64,000 nucleotides of DNA from positions 1-64,000 of the forward strand of contig NZ_JPST01000013.1 in the NCBI RefSeq assembly GCF_000763315.1. Reading direction: 5' to 3'. The DNA is from Thermoactinomyces daqus. GTDB taxonomy: Bacteria > Bacillota > Bacilli > Thermoactinomycetales > Thermoactinomycetaceae. How positions within the stretch are numbered: position 1 is the stretch's first letter; every line of letters starts with the position of its first letter. The notes under the pieces are model-generated. The model saw only the letters and a list, made by a program, of their open reading frames with translations. It ran no database searches and was not told where the DNA came from. The translations under genes and the position numbers were made by a program. Below are positions 16,693 to 23,828 of the stretch, one piece after another.

Positions 16693-16719
16693 ACTGCCGC
16701 AGCAAAGCATTGCGGCAGT
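16693..16719. repeat. Hairpin after the PAP2 gene
   Basis: ACTGCCGCA and TGCGGCAGT form a nine-pair stem with a nine-base loop. The sequence after it is A/T-rich but has no true T run, so it is a possible weak terminator. Confidence 0.45.
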
Positions 16720-16776
16720 ACAATTATTCTTACCAAATCGTTTTAATTGTGCTACAATTAGACTTGGACTGACTTC

Positions 16777-16812
16777 TTTTGCCCCATTTTCCGTCTTTGT
16801 GGGGCTTTTTTC
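16777..16812. terminator. Bidirectional terminator
   Basis: GCCCCA (16781-16786) pairs with TGGGGC (16800-16805), with T runs on both strands. On the minus strand it terminates the 16812-17120 gene. Confidence 0.7.
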
Positions 16813-17120
16813 TATCCAAATACATCTGCCGCTTTGCCACCGATATAGGTGACGGTGTCACTCAGCTTGACGGCAAAACCATCGGTGAAATGAATTTTAA
16901 TTTCCTGGTTGTTCCGGGTGTGAAGAATGACCTGAACCGGAGTTTGCGAAGTCGGGGTAAAGGAAACCGACATTTGCACGCTGGTTTCTTGTGATTCCTG
17001 CCCGGGACAACCCACGGGACTCATAGATTCCAATCTTACTCTGTACTGCGGCTGGGATGTAAGATCAAAAATGAAAGGGTGAAGTTCATGGGGTTTCCCC
17101 ATTGCAATTAATTTCAGCAT
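16812..17120 (-). CDS. Unknown protein, 102 residues
   Basis: The ATG at 17120 has GGAGAG immediately upstream and a consensus sigma-A promoter 50-75 bases before it, so it is a genuine gene. The product is a beta-rich, soluble-looking protein: LTSQPQYRVRLESMS, VQMSVSFTP, VQVILHTRNNQEIKIHFTDG, VTYIGG. It has two cysteine/glycine-rich residues near CPGQE but no clear metal motif and no membrane helix. I do not recognise the family. It is transcribed divergently from the TPR regulator at 17311, which may control it (inference). Confidence 0.65.
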   Translation of the reverse strand: MLKLIAMGKPHELHPFIFDLTSQPQYRVRLESMSPVGCPGQESQETSVQMSVSFTPTSQTPVQVILHTRNNQEIKIHFTDGFAVKLSDTVTYIGGKAADVFG

Positions 17121-17166
17121 CTCTCTCCTTTTTTGAATTTTACAGAAGATTTCTTATTGTGATACG

Positions 17167-17195
17167 AGTATACAACCGGAAAAAAATTATGTCAA
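17167..17195 (-). promoter_or_regulatory. Consensus sigma-A promoter of the 16812-17120 gene
   Basis: On the minus strand TTGACA (17190-17195), a 17-base spacer and TATACT (17167-17172) are an almost perfect match. Confidence 0.8.
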
Positions 17196-17310
17196 TTGTC
17201 TTTTTGTCATTGGAATATTATTAGATGTCAAAAATGCGCAGAGAATTGAGATGCAATTTTTATTTTTTCTTTATGGTTGCAGAAAATGCAAACGGTAACG
17301 AGGTGGAAAA

Positions 17311-18633
17311 ATGGATTACATTCATCCAATCCAGATTGGCGAGATTCTGCGCAAACGGAGAAAAGAGATGGGATTGAGGCTGGAGGATTTGGCCGACGAT
17401 TTTATTTCTCCGTCGACCATCAGCAATATTGAGCGCGGAATTACCTATGTCAACGAAGATAAAGTGAGGTATGTCGCAGAGAAGCTGAATATTAACCTGG
17501 ATCAGATTCATGATTTGATTGCCAAGGAAAAACAGGAAGAGGCGCACATGGAACTGCAGCTGGCTGCCATTGAGAACATGATCGATTTGATGAGTCCGGA
17601 CAAGGGGCTCGAACGCTTGCGTAAACTTGATGTGCCCAACAATCATCTTTTATCGGCAATTGTTCATTTTTTGCGCGGAAAGATTTATTTGCAAAAAAGG
17701 AATTGGGTGAAAGCGCAAAATCATTTTTTGGAAGCGATCCGCATTGTCGACCAAAAGGAAGAATGGCTGAAAACCAATATCAAGGCTGCGAGCTACCATG
17801 AACTGAGCCGCATCGCTTTCAGCAACCATGACCTGGGGCAGGCCCTGCGCTACGTGAATGAAGGACTGGAGCATTTTCAAGCCGGAGGGGAACGGGCGTA
17901 TTATATTTATATTCTGGAAATCGCCCGCATCACCTATCTGAACGAATTGGATCATATTGAAGAAGCGCTGCGGAGAATTAATCAAATTTGGGATGAAATC
18001 CATCATATCAAAAGCATCGAAGTGGTGCTGGAGCTTTATAAAGTGCGGATTTCGATCCTGAGAAAGCTGAAGTTGTATGAAGAGGCGATTGCCTATGCGC
18101 ATCAGGGGATCGAAGTGGCGCGCATCAACAAAAAAACAGAGCAGTCCTGCGAGCTCTGGAGCAGGCTGGGCACGATCTATCTGCTGCAACATAAATGGGA
18201 AGAAGCGGAGAACTGCTTTCGCACCGCGTTGAGTTTGCAAGAAAAAATCAAGTCCGACCATATGAAGATCAAAGCGCATACATACCTGGGCCTCGCGTAT
18301 CTCGAACAGGATAAGGACGAAGCGGCGGCGGAGACATTGCTCGAAGCGCTCGCAATCAGCGACCGCACGCCGCATCCGGAAATTTACCGGGAATCGTATA
18401 TCCTCATGGGCGATTGTTATGTGAAGCAAGGAAATACGGCAGAGGCGATCAAAATTTATGAAAAAGCGCTGAAAATGGCGCAGAAAAAGAAGGATTATGA
18501 GCAGGAACGAAAAATTGTCCTTAAGTTGGCCCGTTGTTTTGAAAATGCGGACAAGCAAAAATTTCAGATTTACCTGGAGCAGTTGTACAAGTTGGATATC
18601 AGGGAGCATGCCAAAATGCCCATTGCCTTTTGA
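17311..18633 (+). CDS. XRE-type regulator with C-terminal TPR domain (RRNPP-like)
   Basis: Residues 8-70 form a helix-turn-helix (GEILRKRRKEMGLRLEDLAD, SPSTISNIERG). The remaining 370 residues are a chain of tetratricopeptide helices, for example ALRYVNEGLEHF, EEAIAYAHQGIEVAR, EEAENCFRTALSLQEK, and AEAIKIYEKALKMA. This layout is shared by peptide-sensing RRNPP regulators (PlcR, NprR, AimR) and by many orphan regulators of spore formers. No short secreted propeptide gene lies directly downstream; the gene runs into a terminator. The start ATG at 17311 has GAGGTGG upstream. Its ligand and targets are unknown; the divergent gene at 16812 is the nearest candidate target. Confidence 0.85.
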   Translation: MDYIHPIQIGEILRKRRKEMGLRLEDLADDFISPSTISNIERGITYVNEDKVRYVAEKLNINLDQIHDLIAKEKQEEAHMELQLAAIENMIDLMSPDKGLERLRKLDVPNNHLLSAIVHFLRGKIYLQKRNWVKAQNHFLEAIRIVDQKEEWLKTNIKAASYHELSRIAFSNHDLGQALRYVNEGLEHFQAGGERAYYIYILEIARITYLNELDHIEEALRRINQIWDEIHHIKSIEVVLELYKVRISILRKLKLYEEAIAYAHQGIEVARINKKTEQSCELWSRLGTIYLLQHKWEEAENCFRTALSLQEKIKSDHMKIKAHTYLGLAYLEQDKDEAAAETLLEALAISDRTPHPEIYRESYILMGDCYVKQGNTAEAIKIYEKALKMAQKKKDYEQERKIVLKLARCFENADKQKFQIYLEQLYKLDIREHAKMPIAF

Positions 18634-18645
18634 CCGGGTTGTGAA

Positions 18646-18685
18646 AAAAGACCTCCAGCCTCTCCGGCGGGGGGTCTTCTTTTTG
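18646..18685 (+). terminator. Terminator of the TPR regulator
   Basis: AAGACCTCC pairs with the GGGGGGTCTT arm and is followed by CTTTTTG. Confidence 0.75.
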
Positions 18686-18693
18686 CGGGCGGG

Positions 18694-19110
18694 TTATTTT
18701 CGATCATTAAAGTACATGGTGCGTCCGTTAAAGAGATGCAGTTCTCCTTTTAGCTGCTTTGCCAGGAATTTGCCGTATTCATTCCCTTTGGCTGTATCCC
18801 CGTGGGTCGCTTGATCGGGTAACACAATTTGAATATAGGGGATATTCGTTTCCGCCTCCTTGGCGACACCGACGATCAATCCGTAATAGTGGCTCGGTTT
18901 TTTTCCTTTCAGGAGCAGATAAGGAATCCCGTCCTGCTCGCGTTCCTGAAGATCGTAAGGAAAAGCGGCTTCCTGGTAGCCCCAGCCGAGCTGTTTTCCG
19001 GTGAGCGACACCATCTCCTGGTAGTAGAGGAACAGGTTTTTCACTTCCTCAAGGGATATGTCTTCTTGTTTCGACCCTTTTACCAACTTTATGTAGGCGC
19101 TTTTGCTCAA
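18694..19110 (-). CDS. DUF1885-type conserved Bacillales protein
   Basis: The 138-residue protein begins at TTG 19110, where GGGAGAG lies seven bases upstream; a longer frame starting with another TTG has no such site. It reads MSKSAYIKLVKGSKQEDIS and ends LHLFNGRTMYFNDRK, a pattern I associate with the DUF1885 family of Bacillales; family naming is from memory. Conserved-looking segments are YYQEMVSLTGKQLGWGY and IQIVLPDQATHGDTAKGNE. It is soluble and without a known activity. Transcribed alone, convergent with the TPR regulator. Confidence 0.65.
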   Translation of the reverse strand: MSKSAYIKLVKGSKQEDISLEEVKNLFLYYQEMVSLTGKQLGWGYQEAAFPYDLQEREQDGIPYLLLKGKKPSHYYGLIVGVAKEAETNIPYIQIVLPDQATHGDTAKGNEYGKFLAKQLKGELHLFNGRTMYFNDRK

Positions 19111-19289
19111 AGCAAATCTCTCCCATGCTCGCTTTTTTTGCTCCGACTGCAACTAAAATAAGTTTATATCATTTCCAATTGTCAGACAAGGGAAGGGCAA
19201 GCCCGTCGTTTCATCATGGCCTGCGCGCCGGGAAGTCTTGACGATGAATCGTGAAGAGAACAGTTTTAAAAATATTGGAAAAAAACGGC

Positions 19290-19318
19290 TTGCGGCCGTT
19301 GCGCACTTATGCTACACT
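19290..19318 (+). promoter_or_regulatory. Sigma-A promoter of the GAF gene
   Basis: TTGCGG (19290-19295), 17 bases, TACACT (19313-19318). The start codon lies 33 bases downstream. Confidence 0.6.
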
Positions 19319-19350
19319 TTGATGTAATTTACTAAGTTGGGGGAGTTTTG

Positions 19351-19791
19351 ATGCGCAAGGCCGATCTTTTGGATGAGCTTCGCGCGGAAATTGGCGCCAT
19401 GTCAGACAAATACAGCAGTGAATTGGAAAAATTATATCAATTTGTTTGTAATTCGTTATTTGACAACATGGCGGATTATCAATGGGTTTCAATTTACTTG
19501 GTGGAAGACTTCTCCTTCTGTCTCAAATTTGAGCGGGGGCAAACGGAATTGCCTCCGGTGATCCCGTTTGGGGAAGGATTCATGAGTTTGGCAGCTGCGA
19601 GAGGAAGCGTGGTGCGGGAACGGATCTGGAACCGGACAGAGGTATATGTTCCCTTTTATCACGGCCATCATTTGGTCGGGGTGCTGGTTGTGACGGGGAC
19701 AGCCGGTGGAAATATCGACGATGAGGATATTTCACTCTTCTGTGAGTTGGCTTCATTATTTGAATCGAAAGTAAAAAAATGCAATTCTTAA
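19351..19791 (+). CDS. Single GAF-domain protein
   Basis: The 146-residue protein is made of one GAF domain after a short helical lead (ADLLDELRAEIGAMSDK). The GAF signs are QWVSIYLVEDFSFCLKFERG, the central EGFMSLAAARGSVVRERIW, VYVPFYHGHHLVGVLVVTGT and the closing helix DEDISLFCELASLFESKV. It resembles small GAF proteins near free methionine sulfoxide reductase but does not show that enzyme's set of conserved cysteines, so a sensor or binding role is more likely. The ATG at 19351 has TTGGGGGAG upstream. A strong terminator follows. Confidence 0.75.
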   Translation: MRKADLLDELRAEIGAMSDKYSSELEKLYQFVCNSLFDNMADYQWVSIYLVEDFSFCLKFERGQTELPPVIPFGEGFMSLAAARGSVVRERIWNRTEVYVPFYHGHHLVGVLVVTGTAGGNIDDEDISLFCELASLFESKVKKCNS

Positions 19792-19839
19792 ATGCAAATA
19801 CCGGTTTATTACCGAAAAATACAGGGAATAAAAAAACAG

Positions 19840-19867
19840 AAAAACCGCTTTTTGAAAGCGGTTTTTC
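19840..19867 (+). terminator. Terminator of the GAF gene
   Basis: AAAACCGCTTT pairs with AAAGCGGTTTT across three bases, then TTCATT. Confidence 0.85.
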
Positions 19868-19971
19868 ATTCCGCTGTGGCAGGTTGGCCAGGATCGGAGG
19901 TTGCTGGTGGACAGTTGTCTTAAGGTCCAATCCTGATCCTGCGGTTTTGTGTACCTTCTCTTTTGCGGCGC

Positions 19972-20000
19972 TTGCGAGATTTTGGTTTTGTTCTTCTAAT
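19972..20000 (+). promoter_or_regulatory. Sigma-A-type promoter of the DUF3055 gene
   Basis: TTGCGA (19972-19977), 17 bases, TCTAAT (19995-20000), with the ATG at 20023. Confidence 0.5.
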
Positions 20001-20022
20001 ACAAAAGCGAGGGGGAGAGGAC

Positions 20023-20325
20023 ATGAGTCTTTATGAACGTTTGTACGACGAATCCGAAAAAGCGAAAGTTCGGTTTGTTGGTTTTGTTTCCGAACAGGGT
20101 CGCTATGATTTTGGAATTGTCTACACGCATATGTTTTTTGGCAAGCCGCTGGTGGTTTGTATGCAGACGGGGCGCTCCTCATTGCTTTCGTTAGAAGATG
20201 CCGAAAATCTGGAATATTTGCAGAAGGTCTTTAATTTGCGATCGATGGAGGAAGCGGAAGAAATATCGATTTTTTTCAAAAACAACCTGCCAACCATTAC
20301 CATCGATGCAGAAACGGAACATTGA
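20023..20325 (+). CDS. DUF3055 family protein
   Basis: The 100-residue protein shows the typical Bacillales DUF3055 pattern: LYERLYDESEKAKVRFVGF, RYDFGIVYTHMFFGKPLVV, MQTGRSSLLSLEDAENLEY and a C-terminal acidic end. It is soluble, without a known function. ATG at 20023 follows GAGGGGGAGAGG; an in-frame upstream ATG would start before the promoter. Transcribed alone between its own promoter and terminator. Confidence 0.85.
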   Translation: MSLYERLYDESEKAKVRFVGFVSEQGRYDFGIVYTHMFFGKPLVVCMQTGRSSLLSLEDAENLEYLQKVFNLRSMEEAEEISIFFKNNLPTITIDAETEH

Positions 20326-20326
20326 T

Positions 20327-20360
20327 GAAAAGAGCAAGTCTTCGGATTTGCTCTTTTTTA
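20327..20360 (+). terminator. Terminator of the DUF3055 gene
   Basis: AAAAGAGCAAGTC and GATTTGCTCTTTT pair around a TTCG tetraloop, followed by a T run. Stable UUCG-type hairpin. Confidence 0.9.
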
Positions 20361-20368
20361 TTTCCGCT

Positions 20369-20397
20369 TTGACAAAATTAGTATGTCATAATATACT
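20369..20397 (+). promoter_or_regulatory. Sigma-A promoter of the SR1-type RNA, with CcpN-like box
   Basis: TTGACA (20369-20374), 17 bases, TATACT (20392-20397). Between the two hexamers TATGTCATAAT (20382-20392) matches the remembered CcpN consensus TRTGHYATAYW at 10 of 11 positions. In B. subtilis CcpN represses the SR1 RNA. Confidence 0.75.
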
Positions 20398-20413
20398 ATA
20401 AGTGACACAATAA

Positions 20414-20427
20414 TAAAAGCGCTTTCA
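20414..20427 (+). promoter_or_regulatory. CcpA cre site
   Basis: TAAAAGCGCTTTCA matches the cre consensus TGWAANCGNTNWCA at 13 of 14 positions. It lies about 10-24 bases after the predicted start of the SR1-type transcript, a usual place for repression by CcpA. Confidence 0.7.
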
Positions 20428-20474
20428 TTCAAAGTGAATGACATAGATCGAAAATGGACAGAGGAGGATTTTTC

Positions 20475-20603
20475 ATGGAAGCCATCGTCTGCCAATCCTG
20501 TGACAAAGTGATCGAGTATGTTGAAGCGGAGAAAGTGGGAACGCTCTACTCCACCTGCGACGGATGCGACCATCGGGAAGAAGAAAAAACCAATCGCCAA
20601 TAG
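20475..20603 (+). CDS. sr1P: GapA-binding peptide SR1P family
   Basis: The 42-residue peptide starts MEAIVCQSCDKVIEYVEAE and continues KVGTLYSTCDGC, the pattern of B. subtilis SR1P (YkzW): two CxxC pairs around a VEYxExEKVxTLY core, which suggests zinc binding. In B. subtilis SR1P binds GapA and promotes RNase J1 activity. The acidic/basic tail HREEEKTNRQ is slightly longer than there. The ATG at 20475 has GAGGAGG eight bases upstream. It is the coding part of the SR1-type RNA, next to speA. Confidence 0.88.
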   Translation: MEAIVCQSCDKVIEYVEAEKVGTLYSTCDGCDHREEEKTNRQ

Positions 20604-20626
20604 GGGGCCACAGATCTTATTTGATA

Positions 20627-20661
20627 AGAAAGACCACCGGTTATCGGTGGTCTTTCTTGTT
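20627..20661 (+). terminator. Terminator of the SR1-type RNA
   Basis: AAGAAAGACCACCG and CGGTGGTCTTTCTT form a 14-pair stem with a four-base loop. On the other strand it may also end speA transcripts. Confidence 0.9.
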
Positions 20662-20720
20662 GACGCATCCCAAAAAGGGGGGTTCGCCGGAGCCGGATTC
20701 TTTTCTTTGCCAGGCGTTAA

Positions 20721-22175
20721 TTAACAAATGACGCGGATTGTCTTCAGTGTGGGATCTTCCGGCCCTTGTACGGGCAGTCCGGCTTTGATGTGTTCCACGA
20801 TATAGCTGATATTATCTTCAGTGATCCGTTCGCCCGGGGCGAGAACGGGAATGCCGGGCGGATAGATCATAATGAATTCGGCGATGATGTGTCCGGCTGA
20901 CTCGGCAAGGGGGATCGAGACCGTGTCGCTGTAAAATGCCTCGCGCGGGGATAAAACGAGTTCAGGTATTTCCGGGAGGCGGATATTCACCTGTTTGGTT
21001 TGCTCCGGTTGGTAAAACCGGCCGGAGAGATCTTTGAGCGCCTCAAGCAGACGGTCGATCGTTTCTTTCGTATCGCCGGGGGTCACCAGACACAGCAGAT
21101 TGTACAAATCGCTCAATTCCACTTCGACATTGTGGCATTCGCGCAGCCACTTTTCAGCATCGTGTCCATTGATGGCAAAGTTTTTCAAGTGGATGAGCAA
21201 TTTGGTCTCGTCGAGATCGTACAGGGCGTCACTGCCCAGCCATTCCTTGCCCATACACAGGAGGCCCGGGATTTTGTTGATTTCGCTTCTTGCATATTCG
21301 GCCAGTTCCAATGTTCTCTGAATGATCTCATAACCTTCCGTCGCCAGATAGCGCCGTGCTGCATCCAGGGAAGCAAGCAGGATATAAGAAGTGGAAGTGG
21401 TGGTCAGCATACTGATAATCGACTGAATCCGGCGCGGATTCACAAGGCCCTCCCGCACGTTTAGAACGGAGCTTTGCGTCAGGGAGCCGCCCAGTTTGTG
21501 CACACTGGTGGCGGCCATATCAGCCCCGCAATCCATGGCGGACATCGGCAGGCGTTCGTGGAAATGGGTCAGCACTCCATGGGCTTCATCAACGAGAACA
21601 GGAATCCCGTGCTGATGAACGAGATCGACGATTTCCTTGAGGTTGCCGGCCACGCCGTAATACGTTGGATTAATCACTAAAACGGCTTTGGCTTCAGGAT
21701 GCTTTTTCAGGGCTTTTTCCACTTGGCACGCTGTAATGCCGTGAGCGATTCCCAGGGTTTCATCCATTTCCGGGTGGACGAAGATCGGCAGCGCTCCGGC
21801 GAGAATGATGGCGGATAAAACCGATTTATGCACGTTTCGCGGCACGATGATTTTATCCCCCGGTTCTGCAACCGACATGACCATCGTCATAATCGCACCG
21901 CTCGTTCCCTGTACGGAAAAAAAGGTATAATCCGCGCCAAAAGCCTCAGCCGCCAGCTTTTGTGCCTCGGCAATTATACCGTGCGGATGGTGCAAGTCAT
22001 CCAGAGGTTCTATATTAATCAGGTCGATGGACAAGGCGTTGTCCCCGATAAAGTGGCGGAACTCAGGGTCCATGCCCCGACCTTTTTTGTGTCCGGGAAT
22101 ATGAAATTGAATAGGATTTCGTTGGGCATGTTCCTTCAATTTGCTGAACAATGGAGTGGTTCTTTGTCGATCCAT
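20721..22175 (-). CDS. speA: Arginine decarboxylase SpeA (class I, PLP-dependent)
   Basis: The 484-residue enzyme belongs to the Orn/Lys/Arg decarboxylase family with the short Bacillus layout. Visible features are FHIPGHKKGRG near residue 25, FFSVQGTSGAIMTMVM, the aspartate segment VLVDEAHGVLTHFH, and the PLP lysine in ATSVHKLGGSL near residue 228. The C-terminal third ends with IPLAESAGHIIAEFIMIYPPGIP. It converts arginine to agmatine, the first step of polyamine synthesis in Bacillus. It is convergent with the SR1-type RNA, itself a regulator of arginine metabolism in B. subtilis. Confidence 0.93.
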   Translation of the reverse strand: MDRQRTTPLFSKLKEHAQRNPIQFHIPGHKKGRGMDPEFRHFIGDNALSIDLINIEPLDDLHHPHGIIAEAQKLAAEAFGADYTFFSVQGTSGAIMTMVMSVAEPGDKIIVPRNVHKSVLSAIILAGALPIFVHPEMDETLGIAHGITACQVEKALKKHPEAKAVLVINPTYYGVAGNLKEIVDLVHQHGIPVLVDEAHGVLTHFHERLPMSAMDCGADMAATSVHKLGGSLTQSSVLNVREGLVNPRRIQSIISMLTTTSTSYILLASLDAARRYLATEGYEIIQRTLELAEYARSEINKIPGLLCMGKEWLGSDALYDLDETKLLIHLKNFAINGHDAEKWLRECHNVEVELSDLYNLLCLVTPGDTKETIDRLLEALKDLSGRFYQPEQTKQVNIRLPEIPELVLSPREAFYSDTVSIPLAESAGHIIAEFIMIYPPGIPVLAPGERITEDNISYIVEHIKAGLPVQGPEDPTLKTIRVIC

Positions 22176-22586
22176 GGGCGTTGCCTACCTTTACTTGAAT
22201 TCATGCACGACCGATAGTATAACAAAAACGGCTTCGGAACAAAAGAAAAATATTCATTTTTGAATGGTACAATCAATGAATAATAATACAATCGATTTGC
22301 ATAATAAAAAACCTCCCGTTTTTGAGAGGTTTTGCATCTGCCGATGGACTTTGGACGAAGAGTTGGAGCTTTTCCGCAACGGCTTATGCGACGAAGAAGA
22401 CTGGATCAAAGCGAAGCAGCAAGACCCGACGGACCGTGTTTTCCAGACTTCAACAAGCAGAAATCCTCCCATTTCTGAGAGGATTTCATCGGGGTGAACA
22501 AGTGTGACAAGCCGGGCCGGTCTTAACCCCCAAATCCCTGATTTTTGCGCAAACTTCCGCCGGGGTTTAGCGAAGATGAGGTGATT
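22176..22586. other. speA upstream region with paired hairpins
   Basis: An extended -10 (TGTTATACT on the minus strand, TATACT at 22216-22221) probably drives speA. Two similar hairpins lie at about 22306-22333 and 22461-22486, both built from a CCTCCC arm, a tttTGA or ttcTGA loop and GAGAGG. A 77-codon plus-strand frame runs across them but has no ribosome binding site, so I do not call it. Confidence 0.5.
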
Positions 22587-23213
22587 CTATGAAATGGACA
22601 GTTTATACAGGGGCTGCAAGGTTTCAAAAGTGGACTCCAGGATCTTCACCATTTCTTCTCCCGTTTTTTGCACGGCTTGTTCGCGTGGCAGAACCGTTCC
22701 GCACAAAAACTCGGCTTTTTTGACATTCTCAAGGCGATCGAGCATTTTCAGGGCGTCTTCTTCGCTGAGCTCCCGTTTTTGAATCACATCGGGCACGGTA
22801 TGATCTTTGGAGAAGTAAAAGGAATCGGGGATCGCCGGCCAAATTTCCGCGAATTGTTCCTTGAAGTTTCGGGCAAACGCCGGCTTGCGGTCACATTCAT
22901 AAATCAGGGCAAACCACATGAACAGGTGTGTGTCACGGATGCCCAACTGAAAGTGGGGAAGGGCTTTGTAGCCGCGTCTGCCGGTTGACCAGGCAACCCA
23001 GGTTTCCTCCGGCGGATTCACAGTTCTGCGCGCATGTTTGGCAATATGTACATAAACGGGTTCCCCGACCAGCGCTGCCAGGAAGGGAGCAATTCGATCG
23101 CCGAGCACCCCGAATTTTGGCTGGATATTTTGCCGGATTGCCTCCATGCGCGCCTCCAATCCGGCGATGTTGAACACCGTAAAATCTTTTTCGATAAATG
23201 GAGGGATTTTCAC
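22587..23213 (-). CDS. yktB: DUF1054 family protein YktB
   Basis: The 208-residue protein starts with GTG at 23213 behind GGTGGTG. It shows the YktB pattern: FIEKDFTVFNIAGLEARMEA, PVYVHIAKHARRTVNPPEETWVAW, RGYKALPHFQLGIRDTHLF and the C-terminal helix TGEEMVKILESTFETL. The function is unknown; the family is conserved in Bacillales. Its place next to speA matches the B. subtilis speA-yktA-yktB order, although yktA is missing here. Confidence 0.9.
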   Translation of the reverse strand: MKIPPFIEKDFTVFNIAGLEARMEAIRQNIQPKFGVLGDRIAPFLAALVGEPVYVHIAKHARRTVNPPEETWVAWSTGRRGYKALPHFQLGIRDTHLFMWFALIYECDRKPAFARNFKEQFAEIWPAIPDSFYFSKDHTVPDVIQKRELSEEDALKMLDRLENVKKAEFLCGTVLPREQAVQKTGEEMVKILESTFETLQPLYKLSIS

Positions 23214-23507
23214 TTACATTCACCACCAGGCAAACAGATTTTGTACATATCTTACCACAGATAAGTACAAATCTATAAAAATATTATTTTAAATATTCAG
23301 TTTATCATTATAATCACCGTTTCCCTTTCGGTTTAAGAGGCGTAAATTATAGCAAGATCAAGGGTTGAATGCATTTTTTGATGAACTCTTTTCGACAGGT
23401 TTATTTCCTTCATTATGGGGCAAAGCTGTAGCCAAGCTAACGAAAATGGGGTTAGCAATTTGGGGCCCAAATCCCGATTTCTTACAATGAAGGGGTGCAG
23501 CGGAACC
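23214..23507. other. Intergenic, no clear feature
   Basis: This AT-rich divergent region between yktB and the small gene at 23508 must hold promoters for both, but none with two good hexamers is visible. Confidence 0.35.
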
Positions 23508-23699
23508 ATGGAAGAGGTTATTCGGGCATATCGTTGTCGCACTGCGGAGGAACGCATTCAGGTGTTGAGAATGGAATTGGATTATGAATTGGCCAAACTC
23601 TATGAAGCGATGAAAGAGAAGAGCACACACAAAATTGACCAGTGTAAAGCACGGCTGAAGGAAATCCGAAGGGAAATGATGATCCTTGAAGTTTTATAA
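23508..23699 (+). CDS. Small coiled-coil protein of unknown function, 63 residues
   Basis: The peptide starts MEEVIRAYRCRTAEERIQVL and is almost entirely helical and charged (MELDYELAKLYEAMKEK, KARLKEIRREMMILEVL), consistent with a short coiled coil. AGGGGTG lies ten bases before ATG 23508. An in-frame ATG eight codons upstream (starting MKGC) is possible but lacks a site. I recognise no family. It precedes the aminopeptidase gene by 130 bases. Confidence 0.5.
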   Translation: MEEVIRAYRCRTAEERIQVLRMELDYELAKLYEAMKEKSTHKIDQCKARLKEIRREMMILEVL

Positions 23700-23828
23700 A
23701 ACAATTTCGTCTATTTTATAGCAACAGGAGATAAATCAAATTTTGTCGAAAGTGTAACATGCTGAATTTTCGTTGGCGTGTTACACTTTTTTCATTTTTA
23801 TCATTCCACGATTGGGGGAGGGCATCAT

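Larger units (their letters stand above)
20404..20661 (+). ncRNA. sr1: SR1-type dual-function RNA
   Basis: The transcript is bounded by the consensus promoter at 20369-20397 and the terminator at 20627-20661, giving about 257 nucleotides, close to the 205 of B. subtilis SR1. It encodes the SR1P peptide and lies next to speA as in B. subtilis. SR1 there pairs with ahrC mRNA and controls arginine catabolism; whether this RNA has a pairing region is inferred from synteny, not from a visible match, since ahrC is not in the window. Confidence 0.6.

Noticed and set aside
17650-18609. 319-codon minus-strand frame across the TPR regulator
   Set aside because: It is antisense to a clear HTH-TPR gene and has no start signal.
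22264-22497. 77-codon plus-strand frame between speA and yktB
   Set aside because: There is no ribosome binding site, and two hairpins run through it. Its middle is acidic and coding-like, so it is a weak candidate only.
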